Source: Mactromeris polynyma
Lineage: Eukaryota > Mollusca > Bivalvia > Venerida > Mactridae
Assembly (NCBI GenBank): GCA_032209605.1
Contig: JASFXZ010000001.1
Span: forward strand, 19,920,256 to 19,984,255
Length of the DNA: 64,000 nucleotides
Direction of reading: 5' to 3'
Shown one piece after another: positions 11,311 through 24,024 of this stretch. The position numbers and the translations under genes were made by a program. Position 1 is the stretch's first letter. Every line of letters begins with the position of its first letter. Below the pieces are notes generated by a model. That model did no database searches. It was not told the DNA's origin and saw only the letters and a program-made list of their open reading frames with translations.

Positions 11311-14300
11311 TGAAACCAGAATAATGTGGTGTGCTTGTGTATCCCACCCACTTTTCCTACTTACGTTTTCCTATATTTCACTTTGTGTATCTATTATTGC
11401 TAGCATATATTGTGTGCACAACAGGACATCTGACTGACTGCCGCATCTTCAGCTGATTTTACTGTCGTTGTGCAGTGCAGTAACGTGAGCAACCATAGCT
11501 CGTAATAAAATCTCGCATCGTTGACTATTAAAAAATCATGTTCGAACAGTGGGTAAAGCACAAGAGACTGCTGCATTATGTTATACACCAATCAATACTT
11601 TGCCCCAGGAGGGTACACCAAGGGGAATGCGACAATGTGTATCTATTTGAGTCTAATTCCACACCCTAGAGCCAATATTTTTTTCTGAATCCCAACGGTG
11701 GGAGATGATAATTCCCCACTCCTAGGATCTTTTAAATCCGGTAAAAATATATTTCCCGGAATCATTCCGTGTGTCAATTTTCTATACATGTCTCACTTCC
11801 TGGTTCATCCAAACATACCACAGATGCCCAATTATATATATATGATACTTTAACCTCTCCTCGTTTGCGACAAAATTAGCCACCTCGTTGTGTTTAGCCA
11901 GCATGTTAATATTGACCCGATATGTACTGATTGATTAGTATGTTTTGTATATTCATAGTCATCTCTTTCAAGAATAGAGGTATTATAATAAAGAATAGAG
12001 GTATTATAATAACTGTTGGCCAATTTCAAGGGGCAATTTTACTGTATTTGTGTTGCATATGTCCGTATGCGTTTTTATTTACTTCAGTAATAACTTGAAA
12101 TATGATATGAAAAAATGTACAGTGGTATCTATAAGAATGATGTATACCGGTAATTTAAACATGTATTCATGATACTGTATAGATGACTAGTACATCTTTT
12201 TCTTGAGTTAACCAAATGTATGTACATGTATTCATATGACTTGTAATTATGAATCACGGGGCCTAATGCCTTAATTTCTAAATAAGATATCTATTTATGT
12301 TATAATTACTGTTGATCAACTATATCAGTATGTTCAGCTTTGCTGTTGCTTATACACATTTTAGATAATTTTGATAGGAATATATCTTTGCAAAGGTTAT
12401 TTTTCCTGTAGAAAAGTGATACATTTATGAATTTATCTAAAACTGATCAGTATTTATGTGTTAAGAAAAGAATGTACTGATATTACATTGTAGATCTATG
12501 CATTTTTCTGCAAATTGATGTTCAGTCTGGTTGACCAGACTTAACACTTTTTCACATAACATTTATCATGAAAGCACGAATGTAATGATTTTATTATAGA
12601 TATGGAACTTCTTTACATGTCATAATATTTGTGAAATAAGCATTTTCAAGTAAACGTCTTAATATTAACAGGGGTAAAAAATAGTAGTATAGCAGAAGGT
12701 GTCTCTTCTAGAAGTTGGTAATTGTGAGCTGAAACACCGGCAAATCATTGAGTCATTTCATGGTCATAATTATTGTTTTTAGCTGTGAGATTTTTATTGG
12801 TTTATGTTTTAACAAAACTGCCCATATTTTGCATTTGCACATACTTTTCATTGATAAGAGGGCTGTTCTTGGTACACACCATTATGAAATTATTTAGTTA
12901 TAATATTAATAACTATTTCTCCAGAAACTATCAAATTTTTAATAGTTTAAAAGTGGATCGATTTTGTTCACTTGTAGTTGCTGAGCACTTTTCTTCCTGT
13001 GGGACAGTTAATACTTATTTTTCACGATATGTAGAGTCGAGCTTTTAACTCTGGAAGACTGCTTCCTGGGCAGTTGAACTAAATAGCTAGAATGTTTATT
13101 AAATAAGTTTTACAAAATAATGATCTTAGTAGTATTTATGCCTAGTATTTATACTCCCTCAAACAGTATTTGTCAATTGGAATAATAGAATCACCCTGTC
13201 TGCAGGTCGGTCTATTGGCTGTTCTTCCAATATACAGCATATGTAGTTTGTGTGGCTAACTACTTCGTCAGTTTTGAAGGGATTTCAATTTGATAATACA
13301 AGTACCATGATAGATGATTTGTAGATGTGGAAGACATAAATTTGCTGTACATCCATCAACATGTTTAAGAATTATGTCCCTTTGAACTGAAGTCTCCTTT
13401 TAAAACACATGTAACAACATTATAGTTTATGTTGCAAAATACGTTAGTTTTCAATGGATTGCATTGAAACATGGCATACAATCAACATTAAGGTACTGTT
13501 TACTTCTTCTCCATCAATCCTTCTGACTGTCTATACCAATTATTTGTATTAAATCGTGTGTGTTTAACTCCTATATTATTTAATATACTGACATAGCAAA
13601 GTGTTCTTGAAAGAATAATTGTGATAGATACATCTATGTCAAAGTGACGTCTGTAATCTGCAGTGAGCCTCTTGCTGTCAGCACGTTCAGTGCTTTGATT
13701 GTATCTGGTGTTGTTGTTCTTTGAATCCATTATTAAAGAGTTTACATATATGACATAATAATTTTAATATGTAATGTCCACAATCAAAAATAAATAATTG
13801 TCCTCAAGATCCAGCCTGATGTAACAAAGTTCAAAGTAACTTTTGGTCTTTTACTAAAAAAAATCAATAAACCATTAGTTTTGGAGGTCTTGGTTTGAAA
13901 TTGCTTTAGGAACTTCAACCACATTCCACACACTTGTTACCCTACTTATTCTGACCTACTTCGACTCCCCTAACAAAAATTCTAGCGCTTTATATGCTTG
14001 TGGCCGCCATTAATTGTGATGTTTATGTTATAACCTTAAAGTAAAAATGAAGGAAAGTAAGAAATTACCTTGGAGGTTTGCAAAAAATAAGCATCAATCG
14101 ATAACAAATAAAAAGTACGCGTAACAATTAACTAATGTATATGATAATCTTTACAGTTTCAGATCTTCATCACTTCTTTAGATCTTCATTGACTCACATC
14201 TTCTTTTTGGTTTGAATGCAAACTAATATGTGTATGATCATGGGGATGGAAGTATTTTGTAAAATATCATGGAATCGGTACAAAGGTAAAGGTTTAAGAT

Positions 14301-14477
14301 TGCTCATTTGGAATCAGCGACGACCAGAAATATTTTGCCCGAAAACCCATTTTGCTACATGCGGCTCATACTAATATATGTTAATAAATACAGTAGGGGA
14401 CTTGGTACTACAGCTTATGTTATTTCTTCAGTAATATATTGTGTTTGTTATATTCCTTGGCGTTTTGTTAATCGCAG

Positions 14478-14678
14478 ATGACTGATACACCGACTGTTGT
14501 TTCAATGGTTGTGGTTGTTGGTGTTTCTGTTGAGGAGTCTGACACAGAGCTGCTGATTGACAATGACAGCATTATCTCAGCGGTGCGAGCGGGTGCCGGC
14601 TGCTGCTTTCAGCAACGATGGGCCTGTCAACATTGGGATGTTGACAGCAGTGGACCTCTCTCTCTCTGGTCATTACAC
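14478..14678 (+). CDS. Candidate exon of unknown gene
   Basis: A 201-bp stretch, richer in GC than its surroundings, bounded by an acceptor-like site (ttaatcgcag) and a good donor (CAC|GTAAGG). Only one of the three forward frames is open from the acceptor, and the length is a multiple of three. It encodes a Val-rich start (TDTPTVVSMVVVVG), then EESDTELLIDNDSI and a Cys/Gln/Trp-containing end. I do not recognise the product. An AATAAA near 16100 followed by GT-rich sequence could end a plus-strand transcript if the donor is not used. It may equally be a chance frame or part of a non-coding RNA. Confidence 0.3.
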
Positions 14679-15039
14679 GTAAGGGTAGTGACGTCATGAA
14701 CATTCCCTTGATGAATGAACATACTGTTAATTGTAGAAATGATCTGAAATGTTTTGTCTTTTACACTTTGTAAGAGAATTATTTGAAAATAGGGTATCTT
14801 TGCACAAAGTTGATGATTTCTGTTTCTTAATTCAAAAGTATAGAGCTATCATAGCTTTATTTTGTAATTATATATTAATGTACTGTTTGCAGTATATAGT
14901 GTTATACATTTATTTTCTACACATTTCTTTTAGATTTATTTTGTTATAAATGTTCATGTACTGTTAATTGCTGACTTCCTGTTTTGCTTCTAAACACATA
15001 TTGTCTGAAACCACTTTGTGGAATACCACAAAATTTTAG

Positions 15040-15580
15040 GGGTTTGGATTTTTAATAAAAACATGGCCGCCACAGGTGGAGTCTATTTTCCTATATATGT
15101 ACGTTGTGGAAACTTCAAAAATCCTCTTGTCAAAATGTTCTGACCCATTTTTTATATAACTTCATACACATGTATATAGGGTGACACGCTACCAAGATTG
15201 TTCATTTTTTTAGGACTCATCAAAAACAATGACTGCCGAGGGACTGTGCCATTTTTCCTATATGTATATATGTATGTAGTGGATTTTTTCTTTACAAAAA
15301 CACAGGTCCAAATTTTGATACAAATTCACACAGATGGTCCTTAGGTGACCCTCTAATAAGATAGTACAAATTATTTAGATTCATCAAAAAACATGGCAGC
15401 CAGGGGCGATGCCGAATTTAAAAGGTTTACAGTGGAAACCACAAAAGTAAAAAACCGCAGGCCCAATTTGGAATTATTTCACCTATTAGTGTTCCATCGG
15501 TAACCCTCTACAAAGTTTGTAATTGTGTGATTCACTTAAACACATGTATGGCTGCCACGGGGCGGGTTTCTATCCCGATA
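15040..15580. repeat. Tandem array of about 155-bp dispersed-repeat units
   Basis: Three to four diverged copies, each with 'catcaaaaacatggccgcca', then CCTATAT, a GTGGAAAC-type motif, and 'gtgaccctctacaaa'. I recall a similar repeat as widespread in bivalve genomes, but this was not searched. No coding frame. Confidence 0.6.
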
Positions 15581-16935
15581 TGTATGCATACATTATAATT
15601 ATAAATGCTGGAAATAAAAAAAGTGCTATCTTTGTGAGACTTTTTACATAAACAAAATGTGCACCCTGTTACACAGGACCATTGTACCAAACATAACAGG
15701 CGCTCCGGTGAACGAATCAATGACATCATGTCCCTCTTGTGTACTTATCATCCTAATGTAGGGTATTAATCTACGTTCATGTGTACTACAGAATATTCTT
15801 TTTATATTTCCACAATAAACAAATGGCTATACTAATACTAAATATATTATTGACAGTGTTGTTACACTTTGGAATTCCAACAGAACACTTGCCTAATTAC
15901 CATCATATACCCTCTTCAGTTAATATCAAATATGGAATGTCTGTTCATTGCTTTTTATCTGGAATAATTAATATGAATTATTTGACCAAATAATGATTAC
16001 TGTTCCATTGGTATTGGAATTCATAGAGCTGATAGCCATTGCACTTGCATCTAGTGCCATAATGTGATGCTTCCTATTAAGATATTTTCTCTTTGTAAAT
16101 AAACATTGTTGTGTTCATTTTTTCTATTTGTTATGTCATATATTTCACAGGATGTTTATACAAAGTTTAACATGTATTTTGATATTCTTTAAAATACTCA
16201 GCATAAAGCATGTCATCCATTTCTTTACAAATATTGAATGTATAGCATAAAACTCCAAAATATACTTTACAGTATCAAGATATAGATACACTTTGTATCT
16301 TTATTATATGTATAGTTTCATATTGTACTACTAGTCATCATCATTTAGTGGACACATTTATGAAGCATTTGTAATAGGCAGTTCCCACATTTACAATATT
16401 TATCTCCCTTGTTCTGAATTGTCAGCCATATTGATAGGCAAATTTCCTTAAAGTGTATAGAGAACATAACGTTAATGATGAAAAACTAATCAGATATAAA
16501 AAAATAACGTATACATTACGCTCATGTGGGCAGTTGGATCAAGAATTTGGAGAAAAAGTACTTTGTTTGTCACAAGCAATTTATTTTTTTGTATTTCACA
16601 ATTATCACATATACGGCGGAAATTGCTCCTATAAGGGCTTATCTGTTTTGCATATCAAAATGGCTGATGATTAAGAGCAAGGGAGGTATATATTGTAGAT
16701 GTGGAAACTATTTATTGTTGATGAGTGTGTATCATGTGTTACTTTTAATCATGATCTCAGTTATTTTAATTAATGTTTTTGAAATTCTGCACAATTTTGT
16801 TGCCTTTCCTCTGTAGAATATTTGAATGTTCTTGTTTTTAAGCCAGCAGTAAGATCATAGCTATCGTGTTTGTCAAGTCTCTCAAACTTTATAACTGCTG
16901 ATATGCAGTAAACATAGCCTTAATATATTTGTGTA

Positions 16936-17167
16936 TGGGTTTTGGTGGGTTTAACGCCTTGTCAACAGCATTGCCTGTCTATACCGGCTTCCTCCGTTTC
17001 ACTGCAAGCATCTGACAGCTTTCTCCCTTGAATAAGCGGTGTGACGCAAATTATCTCGGAAATATCAAATTCACCACTGACCGGAGTAGTCCGGACAACG
17101 GATCAAACCAAGGATCTACGAATGGATAGTCTAGCGCGTTACCAACTGCGCTAGCCATGCCGGTTTA
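16936..17167 (-). mobile_element. tRNA-derived SINE
   Basis: On the minus strand it begins with a tRNA-like head: box A TGGCTAGCGCAGTTGG (17157-17142) and box B GGTTTGATCC (17109-17100). It ends at a GTTAAACCCACCAAAA tail (about 16936), the typical tail of many mollusc SINEs. No transcription evidence is available. Confidence 0.7.
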
Positions 17168-17307
17168 AGTCCAAGTGTATTTTATCTCAATGCAATATTG
17201 TATTAATCTGAGTATTGACTACTGATAACTGAAATCTGACCTTGTAAGGCAAGGTCACTTCACCTGTGGTTATATTAAGTTTGCTCAGTGCATGGTTCTG
17301 TAACGTT

Positions 17308-17530
17308 TGGTTAAGATCTGTTGGGTTTAACAATCAACAGCTTTGGTCATTTAAAGGTGTTGTCAGTCTATATAAGATCTACCTGGGCTCAATATCTAGC
17401 GCATTCCTTGGTTTCTTGCAAGCGATAGATAGCTTTCCAACTTAAGTCTGCAGTGAGAGGCGAATGACCTCGGAAAGATTCTTGGATCAAATCACCATTA
17501 TGTCTGTAGCTATATAGGTGTAACAATGAA
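17308..17530 (-). mobile_element. Degenerate second SINE copy
   Basis: It resembles the SINE at 16936-17167: shared tail GTTAAACCCAACA, internal 'gttgtcagtctata', 'ctagcgcattcc' and 'gacctcggaaa' landmarks in the same order. It is strongly diverged and the tRNA head is mostly lost. Confidence 0.5.
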
Positions 17531-18727
17531 GAGTGGTGTGCATTGTGTGTCTATCTGTTAACAGATTAATGTACATGCCATATTCATCAATTTGGATGCA
17601 TTTAGATCGATATTAAGATGTATCTATATACAAGTAACATATTGGTTCCTTTCGAAAATCAATAAGATATGTCCCTACATCACTGGAAAATAACACATAT
17701 TTTTTTAAATATGTCTAGAACTAATTTTTTATCACAGGTTGACCTACAATCCACGAAGTTGGCTAGTAGATCAATACACATTACTTCTGAAAAAAACTCT
17801 GAATGCGTAATGGGTGTTGAAATTGTAAGCTGTTAAACGTTTAAAAAAGTACATACTTATATTCATGCTTCTAAAAATGGCTGCAAAATTACAATAAGCC
17901 ATAAGTCCAAGGCAGTGAGGTAAGTCCGTCCAAAACAGCTTGGACTCGTCCTATTTCTACCATTGAAAATCTGCCTTACTGAATATTACTTGTCCACGAA
18001 ACGCCATGAAAATGCACTCTATGGTTTATTCATGCCTCACAGTTCCTTTACAGTACACTATTTTTCACCTATTTATACACATATATTTTGTTTCAACGCG
18101 CTGGTTTTCAGGACTCTAAGTCCTTTGATTAAATGTGCTTTTATCTGTACAACTGTTTCTCACCTGGACAGGTTTTGTAGTACAGGACATGGATATATAA
18201 TGACATATAACTACAACATTTATGTAAGTTTACAGTGTTGAATCTGATTCACGCAAATTATATTATACATTCCGTATTTAATTTGTAGTTAATTTTATTT
18301 CCTTTAGTGTAGTAAAGACCTTTCTCCTTAACCATGTACATAACCCACCAACAACCGATAACTCGATGTCCTTCTAATGAATAAGTCAGACATTCATGCT
18401 AAGATGGAAACTAAGATGAAATGGATGAAGGTCAAAACTTAAACGCCAATGACTTCGAACAATAGCACAAAGAACTCGAAATGGATAACGAAACTAACAA
18501 GATGCCCTCTCGACATATCCGAGATATATCCGCTATATACAAAAGATAAAAGAACAACACTTGGAAATATATCAATTTATGCTCTTCTTGATAACATTAT
18601 TAAGCATATTATGCTAATAAAATGTAAGTAATGTTCTGTCAAATTTCAATTTCAATATATCTAACCATTCTGGGTGTTAAATGTTATAAATGCTATTTGT
18701 AGAAAGGAAAACAAAGAACAATGTGCC

Positions 18728-21700
18728 TCATTGGGGGATATATTCTTTTTCACAGATGGGTCGAAACTGTCGATTGGTACATGGCTCGTCTACCCAAGTG
18801 TTACTCTTTGTCGCAAATATAGCGACACAGTTTGTATCGCTTCCTCCATTTGGTTCACCGAAATACCAATTGAAGAAACGAACTTTTTCATCTGTACCTA
18901 TATACTTCCAGACACGTCGGTTAACTATGTCTGTCAGTCCAACCCAAAACTTCGGTGCTGTTGGATAGAAAAATGCATCTATATAACGTCAAATTAGTAA
19001 CGATTCATTTTATTACTGATCAATAAGAAATTAAATCCAATTATTTTTCGCATAGAAACATAGGATACGCTGTATCACGTTGGAAAAGTGCAATATCAAC
19101 AGTTTAACTTACCGGACAACTCAGCCACATGTCGCGTTACGAAATCATTTTCATCCGAAGTTTGGATACGGACAAGATGTCCCCCTGATATTTCACAGAA
19201 GCTCTGAAAGACAATTCAACATCAAAATTAATAAATCAACACCCTTATGACAGTTCTGGAATACTATCACTATCATGATTTGTTTGAATAGTAATCAGAT
19301 GAGTTTCTATCTGCTATGCAATGTTTTTAGAACAAGTCCCTGCCAAATTTCATTAAATGATGCAATAACACAAACGGAATTTTACTAATATTCAATATGT
19401 AATGTTATTGTGTTTGACATACAGCGAAGTAGGTAATGCTCGTATAGACCGTTGTAAAATTGTGTTTGCTAATTGACAGCAGAGAGTAATGATTTCATCG
19501 ATGATAAAGATCATCAATAAGAATAAGACGTAATATGCCCTGTATGGCTACAAAATGTGAATAAAAATATCACTTATGTTTTTTCAGTCAATAGAGCAGA
19601 TCAGAGAAGAAATTCGTCACAATTGTCAATTTCTCGGATTTATCATTGGTATCATTACTTGCGTGCGTTTTAGAAAGATAAATGAAATTACAAGCAGAGG
19701 AATGGACATTATATGACTGGAGTTTTAGTAAAATAATTAAAGGATGAAAATACGAGCAATAAAAATTACATGAATATTATTGGCTTCCCTCCTGATTAAC
19801 ATATACACAGACATATAGCAGCGTGAACGAAGTGTCAACAAACATTCCATCTTAGATATTCACGAGCGGATTTATGAGTTTCGCATTTGAACTTGGATGT
19901 ATATGTCGTAGGGTTTAGCCCGTTTATGCCACCAGTATAGTTAATCATATTCGATACATTCATCTTTGTTTAAATATCAAAGAATGCTTATCATTATATG
20001 TAACAATAAATTATACAAAGGTACAATCATTTACTTGAACATTCAGAAAATGCATACATGAGTGTAATTACTTGCAAACAACACCACAAGCTTCGGCATG
20101 AATTGCACTCGTAAGTGAAAGTAATAATGTATAAGTTTGGTTTTACTTGAACGAACGAAGTATTTTGCAATTTCTAAGGAAGATACATGTGGGTTTGCCT
20201 TTGGTTTGAATGAATAAATTAAATATCTTGACTAATGAGAGGTAGATGTGTTTTCCTCAAAATTCAAAAGATCTTTTCAATTTATATCATGTTATGCTGA
20301 TAGTTATCGATTCAGTTCTAACGTATTTAATATGATATTGAAGTTTGAAATAACATCGTGAATTAATTTACCCTAATACATCATCTGTCTGAAAGTAATC
20401 CCCTGAATTAACTGCTAAATATAGCAATAATATTGTTGACATAATGAGGGTTTTCTGAATAAATAAGAAATAAAGTTTATTTGCATGAAATAAAAATGTC
20501 CTTCAAATATTTAGTTTGGTATAAAATAATTATGTTTTGTCATAAAGTAGATGATATTTAATGTTATATAAATGTTTGAGGTGCCCCATGGGGTGCAAAA
20601 AAATCCAGTATAACAAGACCCTTACATAAACATAATATTAGTCTATATATGTTAATATTTGGCAATACAAGAAAACAAATAATTTCTAGAAAAATGAATT
20701 TCAACCAACCATAAAAATATTACAACAAATTTTGCCTAAAGAAACAAACTTAATCTAAAAATGATCAAGATGCAGAGATTTCTATTCAATAAGCGATCAA
20801 ATCATCATAATCACTCCAGTACAAGAAACAAATTGCATCTCCTATGAATAAATACATAAGAAATTGGTAAAATGTTTAGTGATTAGTCTTTTATTATAAA
20901 ATAATACTGGTAGTGGAAATGGAAAGTGGTATTGAAATGTTCCCCGTATGTGGGTAGAAAATATTGTTTCGAGATTATTGGTGCGTTTTTGGAGTTACAG
21001 CGGATGCATTATTTTTGTCATCAATAATTTATCTTCAACAACTGTATACTTCGATTAGTATTTACCTTCGCAGCTTGAAAGTCCACATTTGTTCTACCAA
21101 ACAGATAACAGGAGGATTGAAATGGTATCCATTCATCATCACACATTGTTTTCACTACAAACATAATTATGATACAATTGCTATATATATTGTTAATTTG
21201 ATAGGTCCCGAAAATGCTTCATGGACACGGATATAATGTGAAGTACATGTAATCTAAAACAAACATTATAGTTGATGGGACACAAGTGGCTGAGTGGTAT
21301 GATCGCGGACTTGATACCACTTGCTTCTCACCACTGCAGGTTCGAATCCCATCCGGAATGTATTGTATGTAAGAAGCAGTCCGGCAGGCTTATGGAAGGT
21401 TTGTGATTCAACCTAATACCTGCCTTTGCACAAAACAATACCAGAACGGGCACATGGGGTCTATCTCCACCCTGGTAGCTGGAAAAGTCACAACAGGACA
21501 CTAGCTGTTTTTGTTGCTTAAAGCCTAATTACAAAAAATAGAAGACCATTTGGAAGAAACTTTTAAACGCATGCTTCAACATAAGATACACAAGTAAGTC
21601 ACACGGCTGTTCAAGAAGAGCACAGTTCTTAACAGGTTACTGGATACAGTTCATGTACGAGTATCTAATTGCAATTATCTAAAAAAATCTTTATGATTCA

Positions 21701-22298
21701 ATTGAGTTTAACTATCGAAAAGTTGTTGTAATCTCGTGAAATTCACGCCCATCGTTTCGAATCGTTCTGCCATGATGTAGTAAAGATTCTCAAAATACAA
21801 AGTGGCGTTTTAGGTCTGTTAATCAGTATAGATAACATAACATTTGCATCTCGGATTGTTTAAAATCATACGTAATAGTCCCTCGTAAATATAAGAACTT
21901 AAAAAAGAAACGTTTAAGAGTGCATATTTAAAGAATAGCGATTGATAAATATATTTTCAAGATCAGTAACTTACTAAATTCCATTTCGTTTTGAAAATAA
22001 GGAATACCAATGGCTGTTAATATCACAAAATTAATGTATACTTTTAGTCACAAGTCTCGAACATAAGAAAATAAGATATGTATTGATAAACATTATCAAA
22101 ATAGTAAATGTTAAATGTACCCTCTTGTTGTTGAATGTTTTTAAGCATGTTCTCAAAGGTTTCCATTCGTATCTCCATTCTAATCTGCTTCGATAAAATT
22201 TGTTGCTCATAATGGTACTTGGAACATTGTTCATCATCTAACGCCCATATCCCTCTTGCAACGCAGATACCGAACAAAATCATAAACAATCCGTTCAT
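18728..22298 (-). CDS. C-type lectin B
   Basis: Exons 22121-22298, 21066-21154, 19113-19203 and 18728-18957 on the minus strand, all in phase, giving about 195 residues. Signal peptide MNGLFMILFGICVARGIWA, neck with ILSKQIRMEIRMETFENML heptads, then the CTLD with CDDEWIPFQSSCYLFG, GGHLVRI, ENDF, FNW, EPN and WVD. It differs from the other copies at the C-terminus: the position of their TAA stop reads GAA, so five residues (EYIPQ) follow PICEK before a TGA. The SINE lies in intron 1. No hAT insertion is present. Expected to be secreted and to form oligomers through the neck (family inference). Confidence 0.86.
19964..20073. repeat. Segment inverted relative to unit U4
   Basis: Within intron 2 of gene B, this stretch is the reverse complement of 36895-37006 in U4, with only scattered differences (for example 'gatatttaaacaaag' against 'ctttgtttaaatatc'). 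Flanking sequence on its left is in the same orientation in both units. Confidence 0.75.
21277..21542 (+). mobile_element. SINE in intron 1 of gene B
   Basis: Same SINE as at 7172-7440, with box A TGGCTGAGTGG (21287-21297) and box B GTTCGAATCCC (21340-21350) intact. Confidence 0.75.
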
Positions 22299-23327
22299 GA
22301 TGCTTGAGGAGACTTTCGCGAATGAATCTTACGCATCAACCGCAGTTTTTATGTTCCTCATACATACACTTATTATCGGCGAACCCACATTAAGCATGTA
22401 TACAACTGAATTATCGCTTAAGGATTTTAGTCTGTACTTGCCCTACTACAAATAGTTTAATGATAATGTGACAATTCAGACAGTCGTGAATTATGGTTTA
22501 TTCTCGACTGGAACGTTTTCATGTATTACTTACAACACATATGTATACACTTTTACACCACTTAAACTTACTAAACACGCTGACTTACTGATTGAAAATT
22601 CAAAATTGGTCCAACAACACGTTTTACTGATCTACTGCGTAACACGGACGGGCATCTATACAATAATAATTCAAGCATTTTGCAATAAAACTATGGCAAC
22701 CCGTATCACAGGCGGAACATAATACGGCTTTTTGTAACTATTTATTTTCAGATAATCATATTATATTATACATTTAATACTTATATGTCTTACAAAAATA
22801 AATAAATGCACAATGTGTATAAAATCAGTGTCCGAGTATACAGAACATATAACCATAAAGGAATTTAAGAGGGTTTTTATATATTATATAATTCGGCTTT
22901 TGACAGGCGTCTATTGAAATGATTGCGTTGAAGCCATGTAATACGTTTTGTAACATAGTTGTTATTTTGACTTTAAATACATTGCGTAGCCGGCAATATT
23001 CGGCACAGAATCGGTAAAGACATTGGTGTATTTTCATCTAAATTAATAACCTAACAACAAATCGCACATTTGCATGTATCTGTTTAAGAAGGAAATTTAT
23101 GAAACGATATTCAATCTTTCAAATGTGTCATTCCGTGACATTTTTGTACGGTAACTTGTCCTCAACCTCTGAATCATGTGGAGGAGTTGTCAGCTGCTTG
23201 AGGAAGTACAAGTTAGTACTGGTTAGTATTTAATTCCAGAATAACCGGTTATGTCAACTGACCGCTGTAATATAACTAAAAAATAATGAAAAATGGAGTT
23301 AAAACTTAAAACAAACCACAAATGTAC

Positions 23328-23453
23328 CTCCGCCGCGGGATCGAAGCTCATGAATATTTCACCGAACAAGTAGCCGGAAGACTGGTATGCTTTCCATTCA
23401 TCACCATACGTTGTTCTCGATGTTAAAAGAACTATACTAGATATAAGTGGCAT
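23328..23453 (-). pseudogene. Orphan CTLD first-half exon (U3 copy)
   Basis: Minus-strand ATG at 23453, leader MPLISSIVLLTSRTTYG, DEWKAYQSS, then YLFGE and DPAAE, ending in a phase-0 donor (GAG|GTACAT). The conserved cysteine of SSCYLFG is Gly here. It lies about 1 kb upstream of gene B exon 1 on the same strand, so it could in principle act as an alternative first exon splicing to exon 3 of B and bypassing the neck. The lost cysteine argues for decay. Confidence 0.45.
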
Positions 23454-23836
23454 GGATGTTTTGTGCACACTTCGTGAGTGGCTATTGCATGCTCAAAATA
23501 AAAGTGTTGAATGTTTGAGAAAAACAAGCATCGCAACATTTTGCCTGACTGTGAAAACTGAGTTTCACATTTGCCCGAAGACTTAATTCATAATTATGTT
23601 AGAAATATATTATGTGTGACGTTTTACTATGGCACATTACTATGTGACAATCCTCAGTTTTACATTTGCAAATGTACAGTTTTACGATTGGTAACAATAT
23701 CTGTCCATTTTTACATTTCGTTCTTAATTGTCCATTAGTAAATATCATCGTAAGACAAGAATAAACAAGAAAGACATTTAAAAATAAAAAAGATTATCGA
23801 CGTATGATGTATTGCAGTATGTTAAATAATACAGTA

Positions 23837-24024
23837 CAGTCAAACCTGTCTGTAAAGACCACCATGGGAACAGCAAAATGTGGTCTTTGTTTACAGGTGG
23901 TCTCTATTAACAGATTAAATATCATTGAAAATGGTCTGATGGGAGATAAAATTGGTGTTCTTTACAGACAGGTTTTGCAATAGTGGTCTTTGTTCGCAGG
24001 TGGTCTTTAGCACAGGTTTGACTG
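23837..24024. mobile_element. Mariner/Tc1-type MITE (U3 copy)
   Basis: 188-bp copy of the element at 1081-1269, with the same CAGTCAAACCTGTC ends and TA flanks. It was inherited through the duplication rather than inserted anew, since position and flanks are the same. Confidence 0.88.

Larger units (their letters stand above)
8391..14477. other. Spacer between units U1 and U2, no supported gene
   Basis: About 6 kb of AT-rich sequence. It contains a tRNA-like SINE head (9446-9521), a small hairpin between direct repeats (9720-9792), a degenerate tandem repeat (11095-11310) and a 17-bp direct duplication near 11972-12008. Open frames are short and amino-acid composition is unlike coding sequence. 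The sequence around 12770-13050 has an open frame of low-complexity hydrophobic character that I do not support as a gene. Confidence 0.6.
15600..18217. other. Spacer left of U2, SINEs but no supported gene
   Basis: AT-rich sequence with two SINE copies (16936-17167 and 17308-17530). An AATAAA at about 16100 followed by GT-rich bases is the only possible transcript-end signal I noticed on the plus strand. Homology to the lectin units begins at about 18218. Confidence 0.55.
18218..22740. repeat. Duplication unit U2 (lectin gene B, spacer block missing)
   Basis: It matches U1 from about 2750 onward (TAAGTTTACAGTGTTGA at the junction) but lacks the left spacer block and the mariner MITE. It also lacks the hAT element at the lectin 3' end. 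Its 5' flank (22340-22740) matches that of gene C (30720-31156) and runs straight into U3. Confidence 0.88.

Noticed and set aside
22468..22722. 84-codon plus-strand frame repeated at 30873-31127
   Set aside because: Shared by recent duplication of the 5' flank of genes B and C. No motif, low-complexity composition, and opposite in strand to the lectins.
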